Assembly: GCF_020884795.1 (NCBI RefSeq)
Contig: NZ_BBZF01000013.1
Location: 593,000-656,999, forward strand
Length of the DNA stretch: 64,000 bases
DNA from: Micromonospora okii
GTDB lineage: Bacteria; Actinomycetota; Actinomycetes; Mycobacteriales; Micromonosporaceae
Direction of reading: 5' to 3'
Part shown: one piece after another, positions 32,925-40,468 of the stretch
Position numbering within the stretch: position 1 is the stretch's first letter
Layout: the number at the start of each line of letters is the position of its first letter
Position numbers and translations under genes: made by a program
Notes under the pieces: generated by a model
What the model was told of the DNA's origin: nothing
Seen by the model: the letters and a program-made list of their open reading frames with translations, nothing else
Database searches by the model: none

Positions 32925-33706
32925 TGGTCTGATCCGATCCCCGTCGTGTGCGCGGCGGCTCCCCGGTCAGAGCCCGCCGGACGGTCGTGATCGAGACGGT
33001 CGGCGATGTCACGGGTTCGCCCGTCACGCGGGTGTGCCCGGCGCAGCTCCCGATCGCAGGCGGCCAGGTGCGGCCCGAGCGCGTCCTCGAACGGTGTGGA
33101 GGCGGCCTCCAGCAGTAGCTGCCGCCGGGCCCGCAGGTCGCTGCCGGCGGCCCGCCCGAGCAACACCACTGCGGCCTGGATGGCCTCGGCCGCGTCGGCC
33201 GTGATCTCGTCGACGAGGCCGATGTCCAGGGCGCGCCGCGCGGAGAGCTCGTCACCCCACAGCACGATCTGGCGGGCCCGGGCCACGCCGACCTGGTGCA
33301 CCAGCCGGTGTACCGCCATACCGGGCCAGAAGTGCCCGTCGTTGACCGGCAGCAGCAATTGCAGGTTGATGGTGGCGATGCGGTAGTCGGCAGCGAGCAG
33401 CACGTCCAGCGTCGGCCCGCCACAGGTGCCGCTGGCCACGGCGATCGTCACGACGCCGAGTCCCTCCAGCCGCCGTACCGCGCGTTCCCACCGGTTGACG
33501 TCCTGGACGCCGACGTCACCGGGCCAGCTCCGCTCGGCGGGCGGGACGGTGCCCAGACGTAGCACGATGACCGAGGGCGTGCGCCGCTCCTCCGCCCGAG
33601 CGCACACCGACTGGAGCAGCTCGGTGAGTTCGCGCAGCGACCGCCGGTCGTCGAGCTCCACGTAGACGCCCTGGTTCCCGACCAGGTCGAGCATGTGTCG
33701 TGCCAT
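32921..33706 (-). CDS. dpgB: DpgB, enoyl-CoA hydratase-like partner of the type III PKS
   Basis: This 261-residue crotonase-family protein shows VIVLRLGTVPPAERSW, VTIAVASGTCGGPTLDVLLAADYRIA and VLWGDELSARRALDIGLVDE. In the Dpg pathway DpgB greatly speeds DpgA and helps dehydrate the cyclised tetraketide to dihydroxyphenylacetyl-CoA. The oxyanion-hole segment (SGTCGGPT) departs from the usual GGG pattern, as is normal for DpgB. ATG at 33706 has AGGAG six bases upstream; the ATG at 33712 touches that Shine-Dalgarno and is less likely. It begins 11 bases after the dpgA stop. Confidence 0.9.
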   Translation of the reverse strand: MARHMLDLVGNQGVYVELDDRRSLRELTELLQSVCARAEERRTPSVIVLRLGTVPPAERSWPGDVGVQDVNRWERAVRRLEGLGVVTIAVASGTCGGPTLDVLLAADYRIATINLQLLLPVNDGHFWPGMAVHRLVHQVGVARARQIVLWGDELSARRALDIGLVDEITADAAEAIQAAVVLLGRAAGSDLRARRQLLLEAASTPFEDALGPHLAACDRELRRAHPRDGRTRDIADRLDHDRPAGSDRGAAAHTTGIGSDQ

Positions 33707-33716
33707 CGCCATCTCC

Positions 33717-34808
33717 TCACCAGCGCACGAGCGCGAGCTCGATCGTCGAACCGGGCCCCATGGTCATCAGCACGCCGTAGTCACCGGGCGCGACCGTGTC
33801 CTCGGCGAGCAGCCGCTCGTACGAGAACAGGAAGGAGCCGCTGGACAGGTTTCCGTGGTCACGCAGGACGCTCAGCGTGTGCCGCACGTCGTGCCGGCTC
33901 AGCCCGAGGTTGACGCGCACCGAGTCGATGACCTTCCGGCCTCCGGAGTGCACGATCCAGTGAGCGACCTGCGACCGGCGCAGGCCCGCCGCCCCGAGCA
34001 GCCGGTCGACGGACTCCTCGGCATTGGCGCCGACGACGTAGGGCACCTCCGGGTCCAGGTAGAAGCTGAACCGGCCGGCGCCGTCGTCCCAGTCGTAGCG
34101 CATCGCGCCGACCGCGTCCGGAATGATGTGGCTGGCGAACCGGAGCAACCTCGGCCCGGGGCGGACGCCGACCGGTTCGCGGTCGTCCGGTTCGCCGCCG
34201 GCGACGAGGGCGACCGCGGCGCTGCCGTCGCCGAAAAGGCTGTTGACCACGGAAGTGCGCATCGTGCCGTCGAAGACGTACGCGGCTGAGCAGGCCTCGA
34301 TGCAGACCATGACGGAGAGGTCGCCCGGGTGGGTCGCGGCCCAGCCGGCGGTTGCGTTGAGCGCGTTGAGCCCCGCGTTGCAGCCCATACCGACGACGTC
34401 GAGACGCGAGCAGTCGACGTGGAGGCCGAGTTCCTTGATGAGCAGCGCGCTGAAACCCGGGGTGAGAAAGCCGGTCGAGGAGACGCAGCACAGGTAGCGC
34501 ACGTCGGTGAGGCTGACCCCGGCCCGGCGAAGGCACGTCCGGACTGCCTCGGCGCCGGTGCGCAGGCCGCTCGTCAGGTGCTTGCGCAGCAGCTCGCCCT
34601 GCGTCTCCACGCGGTGCGCGCCGTCCGGGCCGACGGGCGGCAGCACGAGGTTCCGTCGCTCGATGCCGCCGTTGAGAAACACCGACCGCACCCGCGGGTC
34701 GGTGATTCGGAACGCCTCCAGCAGCTCCGCCTGGGTGTAGGAGCCCGGCGGCACGGCCGTGCCCACCGCCGTGATGTGCGGCAGGGCCGGCGCTGGTGTG
34801 CCGCTCAT
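33717..34808 (-). CDS. dpgA: DpgA, type III polyketide synthase (dihydroxyphenylacetyl-CoA synthase)
   Basis: This 363-residue chalcone-synthase-like enzyme has the nucleophile Cys in [13 protein letters not shown] (about residue 142), the catalytic His in [12 protein letters not shown] and the Asn in [12 protein letters not shown]. This is the Cys-His-Asn triad. DpgA condenses four malonyl-CoA into a cyclised C8 unit that DpgB and DpgD dehydrate to 3,5-dihydroxyphenylacetyl-CoA. ATG at 34808 lies only 26 bases from the divergent dpgD start. It is the first gene of the long minus-strand operon. Confidence 0.95.
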   Translation of the reverse strand: MSGTPAPALPHITAVGTAVPPGSYTQAELLEAFRITDPRVRSVFLNGGIERRNLVLPPVGPDGAHRVETQGELLRKHLTSGLRTGAEAVRTCLRRAGVSLTDVRYLCCVSSTGFLTPGFSALLIKELGLHVDCSRLDVVGMGCNAGLNALNATAGWAATHPGDLSVMVCIEACSAAYVFDGTMRTSVVNSLFGDGSAAVALVAGGEPDDREPVGVRPGPRLLRFASHIIPDAVGAMRYDWDDGAGRFSFYLDPEVPYVVGANAEESVDRLLGAAGLRRSQVAHWIVHSGGRKVIDSVRVNLGLSRHDVRHTLSVLRDHGNLSSGSFLFSYERLLAEDTVAPGDYGVLMTMGPGSTIELALVRW

Positions 34809-34834
34809 GCTCGCCGCCGCTGTACATTGACGGC

Positions 34835-35635
34835 GTGCGCCACTCCCGGGTCACCTACGAGAAGTCGGGCCGCGTCGCCTACGTCACCCTTAACCGGCCC
34901 GCCGTGCTCAACGCGATGGACCTGCGGATGCACGAGGAGCTCCGCGAGGCGTGGGACGATTTCGAGGCCGACGACGACATGTGGGTCGGGGTGCTGTCGG
35001 GGGCCGGCGACCGCGCGTTCAGCGTGGGCCAGGACCTGAAGGAGCTGGCCGCGCGGATCGAGGCCGGCGCTGCCGGGCAGTCCACTTTCGGCAGTCGTGA
35101 CCTGCCGGGCTGGCCGCGGCTCACCGAGCGGTTGCAGTTCGCCAAGCCGCTCGTCGCGAAGGTCCGCGGGTACGCCTACGGCGGCGGGTTCGAGCTGGCC
35201 CTCGCCTGCGACATCATTGTCGCCGCCGAGGATGCCCGGTTCGCGTTGCCGGAGGCCCGTCTCGGTCTGGTGGCGGGTGCAGGCGGGGTGTTCCGGCTCG
35301 CCCGGCAACTGCCGTTGCGCACCGCGCTGGGGCACCTCATGACCGGCCGGCCGCTGACGGCCCGCCGGGCCTACGAGCTCGGCCTCGTCAACGAGGTGGT
35401 GCCGGTGGGCGCACTCGACGAGTGCGTCGACGGATGGGTCGCCGACCTGCTGCGCTGCGCCCCGCTGGCGGTGCGCGCGGTGAAGGAGGCCGCGACCAGG
35501 GCGGCGAGCATGCCGCTGGAGCAGGCTTTCGCGAGCCGCTTCGTGTGGGAGGAACGGCGTATGCGCAGCCGCGACGCCCACGAGGGGCCGCTGGCGTTCG
35601 TGCAGAAACGCCCGCCGGAGTGGTCTGGCGCCTAG
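34835..35635 (+). CDS. dpgD: DpgD, enoyl-CoA hydratase of the Dpg pathway
   Basis: This 266-residue crotonase has [14 protein letters not shown], the oxyanion-hole segment [41 protein letters not shown] and VKEAATRAA. It is a canonical hydratase fold and fits DpgD, which assists dehydration after DpgA. The GTG at 34835 is chosen because an earlier in-frame codon at 34796 would overlap the dpgA start. There is no clear Shine-Dalgarno; TACATT seven bases upstream could be a -10 box, which would make the mRNA leaderless. It is the only dpg gene on the plus strand and converges on the amidinotransferase gene. Confidence 0.9.
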   Translation: MRHSRVTYEKSGRVAYVTLNRPAVLNAMDLRMHEELREAWDDFEADDDMWVGVLSGAGDRAFSVGQDLKELAARIEAGAAGQSTFGSRDLPGWPRLTERLQFAKPLVAKVRGYAYGGGFELALACDIIVAAEDARFALPEARLGLVAGAGGVFRLARQLPLRTALGHLMTGRPLTARRAYELGLVNEVVPVGALDECVDGWVADLLRCAPLAVRAVKEAATRAASMPLEQAFASRFVWEERRMRSRDAHEGPLAFVQKRPPEWSGA

Positions 35636-35687
35636 CAACGGCACGGAGTGCTCCTGTCGAGGGGGCCGGATTCGGGCGGAGCGGCTA

Positions 35688-36821
35688 CTACAGGTAGTCC
35701 TCCGGCCCGCCTTCACGGACGGTGTCGAGCGTGAAGCAGTGGAAGCCGCCACCGAACAGACGCCGGTGGCGGTGCCGGACCGCCACCGTGGTGAACCCGT
35801 GCCGCTCCAGCGTCCGCATGAGATCCGGGCACGCGTCGTTGACCAGGACGGTGTCCGGACTGATGCTCAGCACGTTCATGTCGATGAAAGGGCTGGTCAG
35901 GATGAGGTCGTCGTCGTCGTACTGCGGGAAGGTGTTCTCGGTCGGGAGCGGCGGGATGATCATTTTCCACTTCCGCAGCGGCTCTGGCAGGGCCTGCGCG
36001 ACGGCCTCCGAGCGCACCAGCAGCACACCGGGGCGCAGCGCCAGGACCATGCTGTCGATGTGACTGTCGCTGAGGCGGAAGACCCGGTGGATGCGGAAGC
36101 GGCCCTCGAGGTGGCGTTCCAGCCAGTCGCAAGCCAGTGCATGGTTCGCGGTCGAGACGTTCACGACGATGTCGCGGCCGAGGCGCAGGCACTGGGCACC
36201 GTCGAACATCATCTCGTGGCCGACGTCGTAGACCGACTCCTGCGGATCCTCGATCACCTCCGTCGGGCCGCCGGCGGTGCTGTTGGCGTAGGAGAGGTCG
36301 AACGATGCGTCGGTCATGATCGGTCGGGGCATGACGGTCCAGCGGGCGCCCCGGCGGAAGTAATCGGCGAACACCGGCGTCAGGAACTGGGTCTCGAAGT
36401 ACCGTGATCGGATCATCGGCGGCGTCTCGATGATCTCGTCGCCCAGGATGATGGTGTTGTCGCGGACGTTGAGTGGCGGTACCACCGCGGCGGACCAGGC
36501 GGGGGTGCGAACCTCCGTCGTCGCCTCGTCCAGGCGCAGCGGCCGGTGCACCCGCACCGCGAGCGACTCGAGGGTCTTCGCGATGCCTTCGACGTCCTCG
36601 TTGAGCTCCTCGACGTAGCGCTGCTTGATCGTCGACTGCGTCGGACCCGCCGTCGGCGCCGAACCCGACGACAACCTGGGGTAATACCATTCGGTCCGAA
36701 CGATGTTGTCGTGGAAGAACAGGTCGAACGACAGTTCTCGCTCATGTGAAGTGTAATTCTCGGCCGATCCGACGATGACCTCTTTGAGTGGCGACCATTC
36801 ATCGTAGCTGTTGAGTTCCAT
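35688..36821 (-). CDS. Arginine:glycine-type amidinotransferase
   Basis: This 377-residue enzyme resembles glycine/inosamine amidinotransferases: NSYDEWSPLKEVIVGSAENY at the start, VYDVGHEMMFDGAQC, the His-Asp motif DSHIDSMVLALRPG (about residue 256), and the nucleophile Cys in GGGFHCFT near the C-terminus. These enzymes move the amidino group of arginine onto an amine. Here the likely acceptor is dihydroxyphenylglycine, giving the guanidinoacetic acid unit known from pheganomycin and resorcinomycin. ATG at 36821 has GGGAGAG six bases upstream, better than the longer in-frame start at 36890. It has its own promoter about 250 bases upstream. Confidence 0.93.
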   Translation of the reverse strand: MELNSYDEWSPLKEVIVGSAENYTSHERELSFDLFFHDNIVRTEWYYPRLSSGSAPTAGPTQSTIKQRYVEELNEDVEGIAKTLESLAVRVHRPLRLDEATTEVRTPAWSAAVVPPLNVRDNTIILGDEIIETPPMIRSRYFETQFLTPVFADYFRRGARWTVMPRPIMTDASFDLSYANSTAGGPTEVIEDPQESVYDVGHEMMFDGAQCLRLGRDIVVNVSTANHALACDWLERHLEGRFRIHRVFRLSDSHIDSMVLALRPGVLLVRSEAVAQALPEPLRKWKMIIPPLPTENTFPQYDDDDLILTSPFIDMNVLSISPDTVLVNDACPDLMRTLERHGFTTVAVRHRHRRLFGGGFHCFTLDTVREGGPEDYL

Positions 36822-36929
36822 GCGCTCTCCCAGAGAAATGCGGACATGGTTTACGGCACGAGCCGGGGAGGGCGCGTGTCGGTTAAGCAAAGCTCCAAAG
36901 GGCTGGTTGGCGGAGCGTCAAACCGGCCT

Positions 36930-37040
36930 TCAGCAGTAGAAGCGCTGCCGGATGGGGTCGGGATTTAAGGGGCGGAGTGGGTGCTGGACTCGCGCCGGAA
37001 GGCCATGCGGTCGCCTGGAAAGGCGATCGGACAAGTGCAT
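36930..37040 (-). CDS. Candidate leader or precursor peptide (36 residues)
   Basis: This ORF starts with ATG at 37040, seven bases after GGGGGAG, and lies about 30 bases downstream of the predicted transcription start. The product begins MHLSDRLSRRPHG and ends IRQRFYC. It contains seven Arg and seven Pro, but such residues are also frequent in chance ORFs of GC-rich DNA. It could be an arginine-sensing attenuation peptide for the arginine-dependent amidinotransferase, a substrate peptide for the PGM1-type ligase, or chance. The ribosome-binding site and its position after a promoter are the only supporting facts. Confidence 0.35.
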   Translation of the reverse strand: MHLSDRLSRRPHGLPARVQHPLRPLNPDPIRQRFYC

Positions 37041-37079
37041 GAAACGCTCCCCCGTAGAACGTCGCCAGCTACTGTTAAG

Positions 37080-37108
37080 ACCCTAAACTGATCAACTTCT
37101 TCCGTCAA
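37080..37108 (-). promoter_or_regulatory. Predicted promoter for the amidinotransferase transcript
   Basis: On the minus strand TTGACG (37103-37108) and TAGGGT (37080-37085) are separated by exactly 17 bases. This is close to the actinomycete housekeeping consensus TTGAC(A/G) and TAG(G/A)(A/T)T. Transcription would begin near 37073, leaving a leader of about 250 bases before the amidinotransferase start at 36821, with the 36-codon ORF inside it. Confidence 0.6.
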
Positions 37109-37344
37109 GGCATTGACGAAGTCTGTCGTTGGTGAATACGCTATGCCACTCGACAGCAGATTTACAACCGTCAACTATAGTGGTTCGCCGGGTGGTGTGC
37201 CTGCGTGGCCGGTCAGGGCTTCCGGCAGACCCGCAACCGTTTCTGAGCGTTCGCGGCCGCGCCTTTCGGTGACGGGGCGGCCCGGCCGCCGGGCCGGTCG
37301 ACACCTTGCGACCAGCACAATCGGCTATGAGGAGCGAACTCCGC

Positions 37345-38571
37345 GTGACGACCGATGTGGCACGGCAACCCGGCAGCGCCGGCTCCGAACCGGCCGGCAT
37401 GCCGACCCTACGCACCCGCCCCTTCGACCCTCCCGACCGTCTCGCCGAGTTGCGCCGGGAGGGCCCGGTGAGTCGCCTGCGCTACCCGGACGGGCATCTC
37501 GGCTGGCTCGTCACCGATTACGCCGTCGCGCGCGCCATCCTCGCGGACCAGCGCTTCAGCGCTCGGTCGGAATTCAAACGAGTTCCGGTCGCCCGGCCGA
37601 GCGTCGACCCGTTCTACGGCCGAGCCGCCCTACCCGGCTGGTTCCTGGACATGGACGCGCCGGACCACACACGGTTCCGGAGGTTGCTCGCCGGGCACTT
37701 CACCGTCCGCCGGGCCGAGGCGCTGACCCCACGCGTCGAGCGGATCGTCGTCGAGCACCTCGACGCCATGGCTGCCGACGGCGGCCCGTGCGACCTGGTG
37801 GAAAAGTTCGCGCTACCGATCCCCTCGATGGTGATCTGCGAACTGCTCGGCGTGCCCTACGCCGAACGCGCCGAGTTCCAGCGGAACAGCGCGACCCTGT
37901 TCAGTCTCGAGGTCACCGCCGACGAGGCGAACGAGGCCATGTCGTCCCTCGATGCGCTGCTGCTCGACCTGGTGCGTCGACACCGGCAGGCGCCCCGCGG
38001 AGACCTGCTCGGTGCGCTCGGCGCAAGCGGCGAGCTGAGCGACCAGGACATTACCGGCGTCGGCGTACTGCTGCTCACCGCCGGGCACGAAACCGTGGCG
38101 AGCATGCTCTCCCTTGGCACGTTCGCCCTGCTGTGCCACCCGCAGCAGCTGCGGCTGCTGCGCGACGGGGAGATCGACGTCACCAACGCGGTGGACGAGT
38201 TGCTGCGATACCTGTCCATTTTCCACTTCGGCGTGCCCAGGACGCCTCTGGAGGACGTCGAGATCGGTGGAGTGCTCATGTCTGCCGGTGAGAGCGTCAC
38301 GGTTTCGCTGCCGGCAGCCAACCGCGACCCGGCCCGCTTCACCGATCCGGACACGCTCGACCTCGCCCGGCCGGCACGGGGCCACCTGGCGTTCGGTTTC
38401 GGCATGCACCAGTGCATCGGGCAGAACCTGGCCCGGATCCAGATGCGCATCGCCTATCCGGCCCTGCTACGCCGGTTCCCTTCGCTGCGCCTCGCCGTGC
38501 CACCGCAGGATGTCCGCCTCTCCGGCGACATGGGCTTCTACGGCGTCCACCATCTGCCGGTCACCTGGTGA
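37345..38571 (+). CDS. Cytochrome P450
   Basis: This 408-residue class I bacterial P450 has the I-helix LLTAGHETVAS, the ExxR motif in DELLRYL, and the heme-binding loop FGFGMHQCIGQ with the Cys ligand near residue 356. Length and motifs resemble the CYP105/CYP107 biosynthetic families; redox partners are not encoded here. GTG at 37345 is preceded by AGGAG (37330-37334); the upstream ATG at 37327 lacks one. It heads a two-gene unit with the methyltransferase. By analogy with the hydroxymethylated ring of pheganomycin, it could oxidise a methyl group on the dihydroxyphenyl ring; this is inference. Confidence 0.94.
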   Translation: MTTDVARQPGSAGSEPAGMPTLRTRPFDPPDRLAELRREGPVSRLRYPDGHLGWLVTDYAVARAILADQRFSARSEFKRVPVARPSVDPFYGRAALPGWFLDMDAPDHTRFRRLLAGHFTVRRAEALTPRVERIVVEHLDAMAADGGPCDLVEKFALPIPSMVICELLGVPYAERAEFQRNSATLFSLEVTADEANEAMSSLDALLLDLVRRHRQAPRGDLLGALGASGELSDQDITGVGVLLLTAGHETVASMLSLGTFALLCHPQQLRLLRDGEIDVTNAVDELLRYLSIFHFGVPRTPLEDVEIGGVLMSAGESVTVSLPAANRDPARFTDPDTLDLARPARGHLAFGFGMHQCIGQNLARIQMRIAYPALLRRFPSLRLAVPPQDVRLSGDMGFYGVHHLPVTW

Positions 38572-38607
38572 CCGGTGGCCCCGCACACCGACGTCGAAAG
38601 GAACGGC

Positions 38608-39648
38608 ATGCCCCCAGCAACGACTGCACAGGACGATCTGGCCTACGAGCGGTTCCATCTCATCGTGAACGGCCCGGCACTCTTCAACGCCGTCGTCACG
38701 GGGCTCGACCTGGGCATCTTCGCCCTACTGTCGCGGCACGCCGGTGCCGGCCCCGACGAGATCGAGCAGGCCGTCCGGCTCCCAGCACACCAGACGCGGG
38801 TCCTGATGCACGCGCTGTGCGCGACCGGCCTGGTGCGGCGTAGCGGCGGCGGGTACCACAACACCCGCGTCGCCGAGGACCTGCTCACATCCGACGGTCC
38901 GGGCAGCTGGCGGCACATCCTCGCCGGCTGGCAGCAGATCTACTACCCGGCATACCCGCACCTGACCGAGGCGATGTTGGCCGGCACGAACACCGCACTG
39001 ACCGCGCACCCGGGGACCGAGCCGACGCTCTACCAGCGCCTGGCGCACCAGCCGGAGCTGGAGGAGGTGCTGCACCGCTCGATGGCCGCGTTCACGCTGC
39101 AGACGATGCCGGGGTTGCTCGACAACCCGGAGATCGCCACCGTCCGGCACCTGCTGGACATCGGCGGCGGTGACGGCACGACCGCGCGGGCGTTCGCCGA
39201 GCGCTATCCGTCGGCCGAGGTGACGATCTTCGACATGCCGAGCGTCACCCGACTCGCGGGCGACATCTCCGACGGCGGCCGGGTCCGGCTGCACCCGGGG
39301 GACCTGTTCGCCGACCCGTTGCCGACTGGAGCGGACGCTGCGCTGTTCAGCCACGTTCTGGAGGTCTTCTCCGGCGAGCAGATCCTCACCCTGCTGCGGA
39401 AAGCGCACGAGGCGCTTCCGGCCGGGGGGCGGCTCTTCATTTACGGTTTCCACGCCTCTGACGACGAGGACGACGGCGTCTACTCGGCCCGGCTCTCGCT
39501 CTACCTCAACGTGCTCGCCACCGGCACCGGCATGACGTATCCGGTCGGCGACTACGAGCAGTGGGCGCGGCAGGCCGGATTCGACAGTGTCAAGTCGTAC
39601 ACCGGCCTGCCCTACGAGCACGGCCTCGTCGTGGCGACGAAGGAGTAG
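38608..39648 (+). CDS. SAM-dependent methyltransferase (O-methyltransferase-2 fold)
   Basis: This 346-residue protein has an N-terminal dimerisation/winged-helix domain (about 1-110: LGIFALLSRHAGAGPDEIEQ) and a SAM-binding domain with LLDIGGGDGTTARAFA (motif I) and VTIFDMPSV. The position of the usual catalytic His segment (LHDWDD) reads FSHVLEVFS, so the chemistry may differ from plain O-methylation; C-methyltransferases share this fold. ATG at 38608 has AAAGGA upstream and lies 36 bases after the P450. Together they could C-methylate and then hydroxylate the aromatic ring. Confidence 0.9.
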   Translation: MPPATTAQDDLAYERFHLIVNGPALFNAVVTGLDLGIFALLSRHAGAGPDEIEQAVRLPAHQTRVLMHALCATGLVRRSGGGYHNTRVAEDLLTSDGPGSWRHILAGWQQIYYPAYPHLTEAMLAGTNTALTAHPGTEPTLYQRLAHQPELEEVLHRSMAAFTLQTMPGLLDNPEIATVRHLLDIGGGDGTTARAFAERYPSAEVTIFDMPSVTRLAGDISDGGRVRLHPGDLFADPLPTGADAALFSHVLEVFSGEQILTLLRKAHEALPAGGRLFIYGFHASDDEDDGVYSARLSLYLNVLATGTGMTYPVGDYEQWARQAGFDSVKSYTGLPYEHGLVVATKE

Positions 39649-39748
39649 CCCGCGCCGATGCCGATCGGCCCAGCCAGCGTCTCCGGAGGTCGGGCCGGTC
39701 GGGTCGCCGGAAACTCCCGACTCGGCAGGTGCCGTCGCGTGCCCGTCC

Positions 39749-40468
39749 TCACAGCGAGGCGCGGGCGGAGAAGGCGATGCTGGCCAGCAGGAAGCCACCG
39801 TTGACGATCGTGAACGCCACGATCACCCAGAACACCAGCGCCGGGGCGAACGCCAGCACCAGCGCCGCCACGAAGATGACCGCGCCGTAGTCACGGACCA
39901 GCTTCACCAGCCGGACCGGCAGCGACGTCGACGTGACCATGCTGGCCGCGTTCGGGCCGGACTGCATCACCGACGTCACCAGGTTGACCATCCAGGTGCC
40001 GGCGAAGAGGGCGACCAGCCAGCTCGGCGTCGAGGGGCGCTGCGCCACCGCCGTGGCCGACAGGGCCGCCACCAGGGCGATCTGGGCGGCCACGTCGCAG
40101 AGCACGTCGACCCGGGCCCCGGCCGGGCTGCCCTGCCCGGTGACCCGGGCGAGCTGGCCGTCGGCGCAGTCGAGGGCGTACGCCACCTGCCAGCCGACCA
40201 GCGCGACCAGCCCCACGACCCAGGCCGGCACGCTGCCGTCGGCGACCCGGTCGGCGAGCGCCACCACGGTCACCGAGGCGGCCAGGCCGAGCACCAGGTT
40301 GGCGATGGTCAGCGCCGTGGGCCGCAGACCCAACCGCTGCGCGACCAGCGCGAAGACCGCGCCCAACCACTGGCTGATCGATTCGCTGAACAGGCCGCCG
40401 CCCCGGTTCACCCGGTGGAAGTCGGCGACGGAGGGGCGGGACGGCTCAGCCAAGGTCGCGGATTGCAC
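39749..40468 (-). CDS. CDP-alcohol phosphatidyltransferase-family membrane protein
   Basis: This 239-residue membrane enzyme has the family motif D-x2-DG-x2-AR in DCADGQLARVTG followed by GARVDVLCD, and about six hydrophobic segments. It would join a CDP-activated alcohol to a second hydroxyl compound in the membrane. The GTG at 40468 lies inside the end of the preceding dehydrogenase gene (23-base overlap) and has no clear ribosome-binding site; TTG at 40453 is an alternative. With the two genes upstream it forms a compact CDP-polyol cassette at the edge of the polysaccharide locus. Confidence 0.88.
   Translation of the reverse strand: MQSATLAEPSRPSVADFHRVNRGGGLFSESISQWLGAVFALVAQRLGLRPTALTIANLVLGLAASVTVVALADRVADGSVPAWVVGLVALVGWQVAYALDCADGQLARVTGQGSPAGARVDVLCDVAAQIALVAALSATAVAQRPSTPSWLVALFAGTWMVNLVTSVMQSGPNAASMVTSTSLPVRLVKLVRDYGAVIFVAALVLAFAPALVFWVIVAFTIVNGGFLLASIAFSARASL

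Larger units (their letters stand above)
36822..37344. other. Long divergent intergenic region between amidinotransferase and P450 genes
   Basis: These 523 bases are lower in GC than the flanking genes, especially 37070-37180. The minus strand holds a good promoter (37080-37108) and a 36-codon ORF (36930-37040). On the plus strand TATAGT at 37176-37181 could be a -10 box for the P450 operon, but no matching -35 is clear. Short plus-strand ORFs of 28-40 codons (for example from 36846 and 37005) lack ribosome-binding sites. No repeat or riboswitch fold was recognised. Confidence 0.5.

Noticed and set aside
31608..34808. Glycopeptide (vancomycin-type) cluster because of dpgABCD
   Set aside because: No NRPS, no 4-hydroxyphenylglycine genes, and no halogenase or vanHAX genes are present; the amidinotransferase and ATP-grasp ligase point elsewhere.
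35636..35687. Terminator between convergent dpgD and the amidinotransferase
   Set aside because: No convincing hairpin or T-run could be found in the 52 bases.
36838..37091. Short plus-strand ORFs (28-40 codons) before the P450 as ribosomal precursors
   Set aside because: None has a Shine-Dalgarno, leader-like sequence or repeated core; they fit chance expectation.
36965..37174. 69-codon minus-strand ORF upstream of the amidinotransferase as a precursor peptide
   Set aside because: It starts with TTG, has no ribosome-binding site, and spans the predicted promoter, so most of it would not be transcribed.
37113..38291. Long plus-strand frame overlapping the P450 start
   Set aside because: It runs out of frame through the P450 gene, becomes Arg/Pro-rich and has no independent support.
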